A stretch of 11,265 nt of DNA, from NCBI GenBank assembly GCA_007128755.1, contig SKWV01000299.1, positions 1 through 11,265 of the forward strand, read 5' to 3'. The DNA is from Trueperaceae bacterium (lineage in GTDB: Bacteria; Deinococcota; Deinococci; Deinococcales; Trueperaceae). This document shows positions 5,531 through 11,265 of the stretch, in pieces (position 1 is the first letter of the stretch; every line of letters begins with the position of its first letter). The notes below the pieces were generated by a model. The model did no database searches and was not told where the DNA came from. It saw only the letters and a program-made list of their open reading frames with translations. The position numbers and the translations under genes were made by a program.

Positions 5531-7236
5531 AGAAGGTCCACGGCTCGCTCTCGGGGCTCAAGCCCGCCCAGATCAAGCGCCTCTCCAACTTGTACCGTCG
5601 GCGTGTGCCGCCGCGCCAACCGTTCACGCGTGAGCTCGCCCGCGCGATGGCGGAGCTGGCCGTCGAGATCGGCCGGCCCGTGTCGGTGCTGCTCGACCGC
5701 CGCGGGCGCGTGGTGACGGTGAGCGCCTCCGACGCGGACGGCTGCCCGCTGCCGCCGGCGTTCGGCGAGGCCGAGGCACGCCTGCTCGGACTGCGCCTGG
5801 TGCACGTGCACCTCAAACCGGGCGGGCTCTCGAAGAGCGACCTCACGCAGCTGTTCCTCCACCGTCTCGACGCCATGGTGGTCGTCGACGCGATCCGCGA
5901 GAACGGTCACGTGGTGCGCCTCGGACCGGCGCAGTTCGCCACCGTCTCACCGCCCTCCTCCGTCGAGGAGGACTGGCTGATCGACCCCCCGACCGACGTC
6001 GCCTCGCTCGAGAACGAGGACGTGCTCGAACGCGTCGGCGCGCTCGAGGAGGAGCTCGCGCGGGCCCTGCGCTCTCGCGACGTGGTGCGCGGCTCCGAGG
6101 AGCGCGCGGTGCTGGTGGGGATCGACACGGGCGAGGGTTCGCTCGAGGCGGAGTCGCGGCTCGACGAGCTCGCGGAGCTCGTGCGCAGCGCCGGCGCCAC
6201 CGTCGCCGTGCGCAGCCTGCAGAACCGCGCGTCGGCGAACCCGCGCACGCTGGTGGGGAGCGGCAAGCTCGAGGAGCTCGTCTCGGCGGCCTTCCACGAG
6301 AACGCCGACCTGCTCGTGTTCGACCGCGAGCTGACGCCGGCGCAGGCGCGCGAGATCGAGAAGGCGACGAAGCTCAGGGTGCTCGACCGCACCCAGGTGA
6401 TCCTCGACATCTTCGCGCAGAACGCGCGCGGCCGCGAGGCGCAGGTCCAGGTCGAGCTGGCGCAGCTGCAGTACCAGCTGCCGCGGCTCGCGGGCCGCGG
6501 CGTGGCCATGTCGCGGCTCGGCGGCGGCATCGGCACGCGCGGACCCGGCGAGACGAAGCTCGAGGTCGACCGGCGCCGCATCCGCGAGCGCTTGGCCGCG
6601 CTCGAGGCGCAGGTCGACCAGATCAGCCGCCGCCGGACCGAGACGCGCAAGTCGCGCACGGCCTCGCGCACCCCCGTGGTGGCGCTGGTGGGCTACACCA
6701 ACGCCGGCAAGTCCACGCTCTTCAACGCGCTGGCGAAGTCCGACGCGGTGGCGCGCGACGCGCTCTTCGCGACGCTGCGCCCGACCACGCGCGAGGGCTG
6801 GCTGCAGGGCATGGGCGAGTGGGGGGCCCCGGTGCTCTTCACCGACACGGTCGGCTTCATCCGCGACCTGCCGGACGAGCTGGTGAACGCCTTCCGCGCC
6901 ACGCTCGAGGAGCTCCACGACGCCGACCTGCTGCTGCACGTGGTCGACGCCGCCACGCCGGGCGCGCCGGAGCGCGTGCGCGCCGTCGACCGCATCCTCG
7001 ACGACCTCGAAATCGAGCGGCCGCGGATGGTGGTGCTCAACAAGGCCGACGCCGCCGACGGCGACGTGGTGGCCGGGCTGTCCGAGCGCTACGACGACGC
7101 GCTGAGCGTGTCGGCCCTTTCGGGCAAGGGGTTGGAGGCGCTCAAGGCGCGCCTCGCGGGGGTGCTCGACGTGAGCGCGCACGCGACGCCGCCGGACGAC
7201 GCCACGCGCGTCTTCGGCTCGACGCGACCCGCTTGA
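5527..7236 (+). CDS. hflX: GTPase HflX with extra N-terminal domain, apparent AUA start
   Basis: HflX is a translational GTPase-like protein that binds the 50S subunit and splits or rescues stalled ribosomes under heat or antibiotic stress. From ATA 5527 the product has 569 residues. It has a family-specific N-terminal extension (about 1-170, with GLKPAQIKRLSNLYRRRVPP), the HflX N-domain (about 190-265, QNRASANPRTLVGSGK), the coiled-coil linker with GGGIGTRGPGETKLE near 332, and a G domain. In the G domain are G1 GYTNAGKST (389-397), G2 FATLRPTTR, G3 DTVGF (440), G4 NKAD (505) and G5 SALSGKG. The frame is open back to GTG 5434, but those 31 codons contain the -10 box and look non-coding. The conserved-looking start (IEKVHGSLSGLK), the GAGGAG site and the overlap with the leader stop favour ATA 5527. 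An ATG-to-ATA sequencing error cannot be excluded. Confidence 0.93.
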   Translation: MEKVHGSLSGLKPAQIKRLSNLYRRRVPPRQPFTRELARAMAELAVEIGRPVSVLLDRRGRVVTVSASDADGCPLPPAFGEAEARLLGLRLVHVHLKPGGLSKSDLTQLFLHRLDAMVVVDAIRENGHVVRLGPAQFATVSPPSSVEEDWLIDPPTDVASLENEDVLERVGALEEELARALRSRDVVRGSEERAVLVGIDTGEGSLEAESRLDELAELVRSAGATVAVRSLQNRASANPRTLVGSGKLEELVSAAFHENADLLVFDRELTPAQAREIEKATKLRVLDRTQVILDIFAQNARGREAQVQVELAQLQYQLPRLAGRGVAMSRLGGGIGTRGPGETKLEVDRRRIRERLAALEAQVDQISRRRTETRKSRTASRTPVVALVGYTNAGKSTLFNALAKSDAVARDALFATLRPTTREGWLQGMGEWGAPVLFTDTVGFIRDLPDELVNAFRATLEELHDADLLLHVVDAATPGAPERVRAVDRILDDLEIERPRMVVLNKADAADGDVVAGLSERYDDALSVSALSGKGLEALKARLAGVLDVSAHATPPDDATRVFGSTRPA

Positions 7237-7250
7237 CGCCACCGGCTCGG

Positions 7251-7256
7251 TAGCAT
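7251..7256 (+). promoter_or_regulatory. -10 box of the UbiD-family gene
   Basis: TAGCAT is followed by 6 nt and ATG 7263, with no Shine-Dalgarno, so a leaderless transcript is likely. The box is in the 26-nt gap after hflX, so this gene need not depend on hflX transcription. No TGN extension is seen. Confidence 0.5.
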
Positions 7257-7262
7257 GTTCCC

Positions 7263-9140
7263 ATGCGCCTCCGTGACCTCCGCGACTTCCTGACGCTGCT
7301 CGAGGGACGTGGTCAGCTCGTGCGCGTGCGCGAGCGCGTCTCCCGCGACCTCGAGATCACCGCCCTCGCCGACCGCGCGGTCAAGTCGGGCGGGCCCGCG
7401 CTCCTCTTCGAGGACGTCGAGGGCTCGGCGCTGCCCGTCGCCATCAACCTCTTCGGCACCCGGCAGCGCATGGCGTGGGCGCTCGGCGTCGAGGACTTGG
7501 ACGACATCACCGCGCGGCTGCGGGGCCTCATGGACGTGAAGCTCGGCGGCGGCCTGCTGGGCATGGCCTCGAACCTGCCCAAGCTGCGCGAGTTGGCGTC
7601 GCTGCCGCCGCGCCGGGTGACGCGCGCGCCGGTGCACGAGGTCGTGTGGCGCGGCGACGAGGTCGACCTCGCGAAGCTCCCGGTGCTGCGCTGCTGGCCG
7701 CAGGACGGCGGGCCGTTCGTGACGCTGCCGCTGGTGATCAGCAAGGACCCCGACTCGGGCGACGTCAACATCGGCATGTACCGCATGCAGGTGATGGAGC
7801 GCAACGTCACGGCGATGCACTGGCAGCGCCACAAGACCGGCGCCCGGCATCTCGAGGCGGCGCGGCGCCGCGGCGAGCGGCTCGAGGTCGCGGTGGCGCT
7901 CGGCGGCGACCCCGCCCTCATCTACGCGGCGACCGCGCCCATCCCCCCCATCCCGGGCGTGAACGAGTTCTCCCTCACCGGCTTCCTGCGCGGTCAGCGC
8001 ATCGAGCTGGTGAAGGGGCTCACGGTCGACCTCGACGTGCCGGCGCACGCCGAGATCGTGCTCGAGGGCTACGTCGATCCCGAGGCGCCGTGGGTGAACG
8101 AGGGGCCGTTCGGCGACCACACCGGCTTCTACACGCTGCAGGACATGTACCCGTCGTTCGTGGTGACGACCGTGACGATGCGCAAGGACGCCGTCTACCC
8201 CGCCACCATCGTCGGGCGGCCGCCGATGGAGGACGCCTACCTGATCGAGGCGAGCGAGCGCATCTTCCTCGTCCCCGCCCAGCTGATCCTGCCGGAGATC
8301 GTCGACTACCACATGCCTCCGGCGGGCATCGCCCACAACCTGGTGAACGTGCGCATCCAGAAGTCGTACCCCGGCCAGGCGTACAAGGTCGCCAACGGCC
8401 TCCTCGGGCTGGGGCAGATGATGTTCGCCAAGGTCCTGCTGGTCACCGACGAGGACGTGCGGCCCCAGGACCACCTGGAGTTCTGGCGGGCGGTGCTGCG
8501 CAACGCGCTGCCGGGCCGCGACGAGCAGTACGCCAAGGGGCCGATCGACGTGCTCGATCACGCCAGCCGCGCCTGGAGCTACGGCAGCAAGCTCATCATC
8601 GACGGCACCACCAAGCACCTCGAGGAGGGCGGCGCCGCGCGCGGCGTCGGCGCGCCCGAGACGAGCGGCAGTGCGCAGGGCACGCACGCCGGCCCCGGCG
8701 AGGCGCCGGCGTGGGAGCCGAACGCCGAGGTCGGCGTCGACGACCTGCCGCACCACGCCGAGATCCTGGATCAGCATCAGGTGGCGGGCGGCTTCTGGTT
8801 CATCGCGACGCGCAAGTCGCGCCCCGATCAGGGGCGGCACTTAGGCGAGTGGGCCGCGCGCCAGAGCGCCGCCGAGGGCGTCCGCCTGATCGCGGTGGTC
8901 GATCACGAGACCGACGTGCGCGACTTCGAGGACGTGATGTGGACGATGCTCAACAACATCGACCCGGAGCGCGACGTGCAGGTGGTCACGAGCCAGGCGC
9001 CCGGCGGCGGCGCCTGGGTCTTCGACGCGACCCCCAAGGGGCCCGCCGAGGGCTTCACGAGGCCGTGGCCCGACAAGATCACCATGCCCGACGAGATCAC
9101 GCAGCGCATGGCCGAGGTGGCCGAGCGGCACGGGTTCTAG
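7263..9140 (+). CDS. UbiD-family prenylated-FMN-dependent decarboxylase
   Basis: This 625-residue enzyme belongs to the UbiD family, which uses prenylated FMN to (de)carboxylate aromatic or unsaturated acids, as in ubiquinone or menaquinone synthesis. Metal- and cofactor-binding residues line up with the family: Asn169 in NIGMYR, His190 in HWQRHK and Glu235 in VNEFSL. The catalytic Arg174, Glu280 and Asp285 lie in NIGMYR and NEGPFGDHTG. It is longer than E. coli UbiD (about 497). Part of the excess is a Gly/Ala-rich, probably disordered insert at about residues 455-495, before a C-terminal segment ending at EVAERHGF. No UbiX or other quinone gene is in the window, so the substrate is open; a role in menaquinone biosynthesis is a reasonable guess for this kind of organism. 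The start is fixed by TAGCAT 6 nt upstream. It is convergent with the cyclase gene, 15 nt between stops. Confidence 0.92.
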   Translation: MRLRDLRDFLTLLEGRGQLVRVRERVSRDLEITALADRAVKSGGPALLFEDVEGSALPVAINLFGTRQRMAWALGVEDLDDITARLRGLMDVKLGGGLLGMASNLPKLRELASLPPRRVTRAPVHEVVWRGDEVDLAKLPVLRCWPQDGGPFVTLPLVISKDPDSGDVNIGMYRMQVMERNVTAMHWQRHKTGARHLEAARRRGERLEVAVALGGDPALIYAATAPIPPIPGVNEFSLTGFLRGQRIELVKGLTVDLDVPAHAEIVLEGYVDPEAPWVNEGPFGDHTGFYTLQDMYPSFVVTTVTMRKDAVYPATIVGRPPMEDAYLIEASERIFLVPAQLILPEIVDYHMPPAGIAHNLVNVRIQKSYPGQAYKVANGLLGLGQMMFAKVLLVTDEDVRPQDHLEFWRAVLRNALPGRDEQYAKGPIDVLDHASRAWSYGSKLIIDGTTKHLEEGGAARGVGAPETSGSAQGTHAGPGEAPAWEPNAEVGVDDLPHHAEILDQHQVAGGFWFIATRKSRPDQGRHLGEWAARQSAAEGVRLIAVVDHETDVRDFEDVMWTMLNNIDPERDVQVVTSQAPGGGAWVFDATPKGPAEGFTRPWPDKITMPDEITQRMAEVAERHGF

Positions 9141-9155
9141 CGCGCAGCGCAGGCG

Positions 9156-10262
9156 TCAGACGGAGGGCGCGGGCACGATCTCGACCTTGACCTGGTTGCG
9201 CCCGCCGCGCTTGGCGAGGTAGAGCGCGGCGTCGGCCCGCGCGACGACCGACTGCACCGTGTCGCCGCCGCGGTAACTCGCGACGCCGACGCTGATGGTG
9301 ACGCGGTGCCGGTCGGCGAGGGTGGTGGTGTCGATGTGGTGGCGTGTCATCTCGGCGAGGCGCCGCGCGTCCTCGAGGTTCGTCTCCGGCGCCAGGAGCA
9401 GGAACTCCTCCCCGCCCCAACGGGCGATGAGGTCCGAGGCGCGCACCATGCGCTCGATGCGCCGGGCCATGTCGACGAGCACATCGTCACCGGCTAGGTG
9501 CCCGAAGCGGTCGTTGAGCTCCTTGAAGTGGTCGATGTCGATCATCAGCACGCTGAAGACGCGGCCGTACCGCTCGGCGCGGCGGAGCTCGTACGTGAGC
9601 TGCTCCTCGCACTGCCGCCGGTTGGCGAGGGCGGTCAGGGCGTCGGTGTTGGCGAGCCGCCGCATGGTGCGCGCCGTCTCCTCCATCGTGTACGCGCGCT
9701 GCTGGATGTCGGAGAAGAAGTACAGGGCGATGATGATGACGGCGTACGCCAGGTACGCCTGCAGCGTGAAGAAGAGCCCGTCCATCACCCCGGTGCCGGG
9801 CATGGTCGCCACCGCGTGCGGCAGCGTCAGCGCGACCACCAGCACGTAGATCGCGAGCGAGTAGCGCAGCGAGGTGAGGCCGTCGAACGCGATGGCGCAG
9901 AAGACGAACAGCAGCGGGATCCAGAGCATCGTGGCGGCGACGTTGATCGCGTGCGGCCCGCCGACCGGCGCGAGGTAGAGGCCGTAGCCGATCGTGGCGC
10001 ACACCGCCGCCGTCGCGCTGGCGAGCAGGACGCGTTCGAGCTGCTCGAGGACGATCCGGCGCCAGAAGGTCAGCCCGGCGAGGACCGCGCAGCCGACGAT
10101 GGTGGCGATCGTCGCCACCGACAGGCCGGTCGCGCCGTAGGGGCTGAGCAGGTTCTGCGCGAGCGAGACGGCGGCGCCGACGCCGCCGAGGATCAGCAGC
10201 ACCAGGTAGATGCCGCGCTTGCGTTGATTCCCGTCGATCGGGAGGTCTCGCGTGATCCTCAC
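9156..10262 (-). CDS. Membrane diguanylate cyclase (six-helix sensor plus GGDEF domain)
   Basis: This 368-residue protein is predicted to make c-di-GMP from two GTP at the inner face of the membrane. Six hydrophobic helices are visible at about residues 17-39, 47-67, 78-98, 105-126, 132-152 and 162-183. A short helical connector (184-203) leads to the GGDEF domain, which starts at NTDALTALANRR (205). The active loop is GGEEF (283-287), a catalytically competent variant. MIDIDHFKELND gives the metal Asp residues. RASD (274-277), five residues before GGEEF, is the inhibitory I-site, so product feedback is expected. The N-terminal sensor is not a family I can name. GTG 10262 follows TGC-TATCGT by 6 nt and is preferred to the longer open frame reaching 10382, whose first 40 residues are Arg/Ser-rich and overlap the permease end. 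Confidence 0.93.
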   Translation of the reverse strand: MRITRDLPIDGNQRKRGIYLVLLILGGVGAAVSLAQNLLSPYGATGLSVATIATIVGCAVLAGLTFWRRIVLEQLERVLLASATAAVCATIGYGLYLAPVGGPHAINVAATMLWIPLLFVFCAIAFDGLTSLRYSLAIYVLVVALTLPHAVATMPGTGVMDGLFFTLQAYLAYAVIIIALYFFSDIQQRAYTMEETARTMRRLANTDALTALANRRQCEEQLTYELRRAERYGRVFSVLMIDIDHFKELNDRFGHLAGDDVLVDMARRIERMVRASDLIARWGGEEFLLLAPETNLEDARRLAEMTRHHIDTTTLADRHRVTISVGVASYRGGDTVQSVVARADAALYLAKRGGRNQVKVEIVPAPSV

Positions 10263-10268
10263 ACCGCG

Positions 10269-10277
10269 ACGATAGCA
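10269..10277 (-). promoter_or_regulatory. Extended -10 promoter of the diguanylate cyclase gene
   Basis: TGC-TATCGT on the minus strand is followed by 6 nt and GTG 10262. It lies in the 55-nt gap after the permease stop, so the cyclase gene probably has its own leaderless transcript. Confidence 0.55.
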
Positions 10278-10317
10278 CGCACCGCGCGACCGACCGAACG
10301 CCGTCCTGGCCGCCTCA

Positions 10318-11181
10318 TCAGCGACGCGGACGGATCGCCGCCAGCAGGAACACGAGCGCCTGCGTGAGGATGATCGCCGCACCGGTCGGCACGTCGAAGA
10401 GGTAGCTCGCCGCCACGCCGGCGAGCGTGGTCGACACCCCGATGATCACCGCGAAGGCGGTCATCGAGATCAACGAGCGTGCCCACAGCCGCGCGGCCGC
10501 GGCCGGGATCACCAGGTAGGCGGCCATCAGGATGACGCCGACCACCACCGCCGAGACGGCGATCACGACCGCCGCCAGCGCGAACAGGGCGTACTCCAGT
10601 GTGCGCGTGGCGATGCCGTCGGTGCGCGCCAGCTCGTCGTCGAAGGTGGCGTACGCCAGCGCGCTCCAGCTCCAGCCGAGCGTGAGCACGGCGATCAGGG
10701 CGACGATCGCGATGACGGTGAGCTCGACGCCGCGCACCGCCAGGATGCTGCCGAAGAGGATGTCCATGACGTTGAAGCCGATGTTGACGTCGGGCGGGAT
10801 GGCGGAGAAGAAGAGGACGCCGAGCGCCACCGACACCGCGAAGAAGACGCCGATGGCGGTGTCGCTCGAGAGCTGCGTGCGGTCGCGCGTCCACGCGATG
10901 GCGAGCCCCGTGAGCAGCGAGAACGGCACGGCGACCAGCAGGGGGTTGCGGAAGAGCCCGGCGCCGCCGTCGATGAGCCCGCTCCCGACGATGACGAACG
11001 CGCCCAGGCCCATGCCGCCGAAGGCGGCGTGGGCGAGGCCGTCACCGAGGAACGACAGCCGTCGCTGCACGACGAACACGCCGAGCAGCGCGCACATCAG
11101 CGCGATGAGCACACCGGCGGCGATGGCGCGCTGCATGAAGGGGAACCGCAGCAGGTCGAGCAGGTCGAGCAGGTCGGTCAC
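10318..11181 (-). CDS. Metal (Mn/Zn-type) ABC transporter permease
   Basis: This 287-residue integral membrane protein has about eight hydrophobic segments. It matches the ABC-3 permease family (ZnuB/MntB/SitC type), the membrane channel of importers for Zn(II) or Mn(II), sometimes Fe(II). Family marks are FPFMQRA near the start, VQRRLSFLGDGLAHAAFGG, DTAIGVFFAVSVALGVL, ILFGSIL and the late VVGVILMAAYLVIPAAAA segment. Metal specificity cannot be read from the sequence. GTG 11181 is taken as the start, with a weak GAGG about 8 nt upstream; its overlap-free position 16 nt after the previous stop fits an operon. The first codons include a 9-bp tandem repeat encoding repeated Leu-Leu-Asp. The ATPase and solute-binding protein would be expected beyond the right edge. 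Confidence 0.92.
   Translation of the reverse strand: MTDLLDLLDLLRFPFMQRAIAAGVLIALMCALLGVFVVQRRLSFLGDGLAHAAFGGMGLGAFVIVGSGLIDGGAGLFRNPLLVAVPFSLLTGLAIAWTRDRTQLSSDTAIGVFFAVSVALGVLFFSAIPPDVNIGFNVMDILFGSILAVRGVELTVIAIVALIAVLTLGWSWSALAYATFDDELARTDGIATRTLEYALFALAAVVIAVSAVVVGVILMAAYLVIPAAAARLWARSLISMTAFAVIIGVSTTLAGVAASYLFDVPTGAAIILTQALVFLLAAIRPRR
11152..11176. repeat. 9-bp tandem repeat at the start of the permease gene
   Basis: CAGGTCGAG is repeated about 2.8 times in tandem. On the coding strand it gives LLDLLDLL at residues 4-11 of the permease. Changes in copy number would add or remove three residues without a frameshift. Confidence 0.6.
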
Positions 11182-11197
11182 GGGGGGCCTCGCATCG

Positions 11198-11265
11198 TCA
11201 GAATGTCACGGCGTGCGGGTGGCCGACGTGCCCGAACGCCTCCTGCAGGCACGGCTCGCACAGCA
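11198..11265 (-). CDS. C-terminal end of the gene upstream of the permease, possibly its ABC ATPase
   Basis: One minus-strand frame gives 21 residues, LCEPCLQEAFGHVGHPHAVT then F, ending at TGA 11200-11198. Its third codon positions are almost all G or C, as in the other genes here. The L-x-E-A-F-G stretch resembles the C-terminal end of metal ABC transporter ATPases, and position and spacing (16 nt before the permease start) fit that role. The CxxC and clustered His residues could also be a metal-binding tail. The fragment is too short for a firm call. Confidence 0.45.
   Translation of the reverse strand, partial: LCEPCLQEAFGHVGHPHAVTF

Noticed and set aside
5480..5541. A programmed -1 frameshift joining the leader ORF to hflX
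   Set aside because: The frame relation would allow it and GAGGAG lies upstream, but there is no slippery heptamer at CGG-ACA-TAG. Re-initiation at ATA is simpler.
7233..7238. TTGACG as a -35 box for the UbiD promoter
   Set aside because: Only 12 nt separate it from TAGCAT, too short for a sigma-70-type spacer, and it is formed by the hflX stop codon context.
5947..7242. A 431-codon minus-strand open frame opposite hflX
   Set aside because: Low-complexity Arg/Ala/Val/His composition and complete overlap with the unmistakable HflX coding frame.
7089..8840. A very long open frame (583 codons) on the minus strand opposite the UbiD gene and the end of hflX
   Set aside because: Its translation is rich in Arg, His, Val and Asp without domain motifs. 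It is the expected shadow of a GC-rich gene, and UbiD on the plus strand has full family motifs.
11181..11265. An alternative minus-strand frame upstream of the permease ending in a GTGA overlap with its start
   Set aside because: Its translation is Arg/Pro-rich and shadow-like, whereas the frame ending at 11198 has the third-position GC pattern of the real genes.

Overview
This is a very GC-rich bacterial window, densely coding on both strands, with almost every third codon position G or C. It contains eight complete protein genes, two genes cut by the window edges, and one short candidate leader ORF. Two features suggest a Deinococcota-type organism, possibly near Trueperaceae: HflX carries an extra N-terminal domain of about 170 residues, and most genes start only 5-7 nt after a TANNNT -10 box (leaderless transcripts). 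No ribosomal or other marker gene is present, so this placement is an inference. No tRNA, rRNA, IS element, CRISPR array or convincing intrinsic terminator was seen, and no gene-free stretch exceeds about 155 nt.

Layout. Positions 1-298 (-) hold the 5' part of a DUF1028 gene, divergent from a membrane-anchored alpha/beta hydrolase (348-1409, +). A calcineurin-like metallophosphoesterase with altered active-site motifs follows (1510-2238, +), convergent with a thiolase (2272-3447, -). The thiolase is divergent from a second alpha/beta hydrolase (3601-4458, +), which in turn is convergent with an exported stalk-domain protein (4471-5418, -). That gene is divergent from the hflX locus: a 16-codon leaderless ORF (5480-5530) whose stop overlaps an apparent AUA start of hflX (5527-7236). 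A UbiD-family decarboxylase follows (7263-9140, +), with its own promoter. Convergent to it are a six-helix GGDEF diguanylate cyclase (9156-10262, -), a Mn/Zn-type ABC permease (10318-11181, -) and the last 21 codons of the gene upstream of the permease (11198-11265, -).

Working together. Apart from the permease and its upstream partner, which look like an operon, the genes are mostly single units with their own promoters and do not form one pathway. Thiolase and UbiD are metabolic (acyl-CoA; aromatic or quinone decarboxylation), HflX is a ribosome-associated stress GTPase, and the cyclase is a c-di-GMP signalling protein. The most interesting signal is upstream of hflX: an extended -10 box, a leaderless mini-ORF ending Arg-Ser-Arg-Thr-stop, a strong Shine-Dalgarno inside that ORF, and an overlapping ATA initiation codon. 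Together these look like a translation-coupled, possibly stall-responsive leader for a ribosome-rescue factor. A second signal is the recurrent TGN-TANNNT box just upstream of start codons, which corrects several gene starts.
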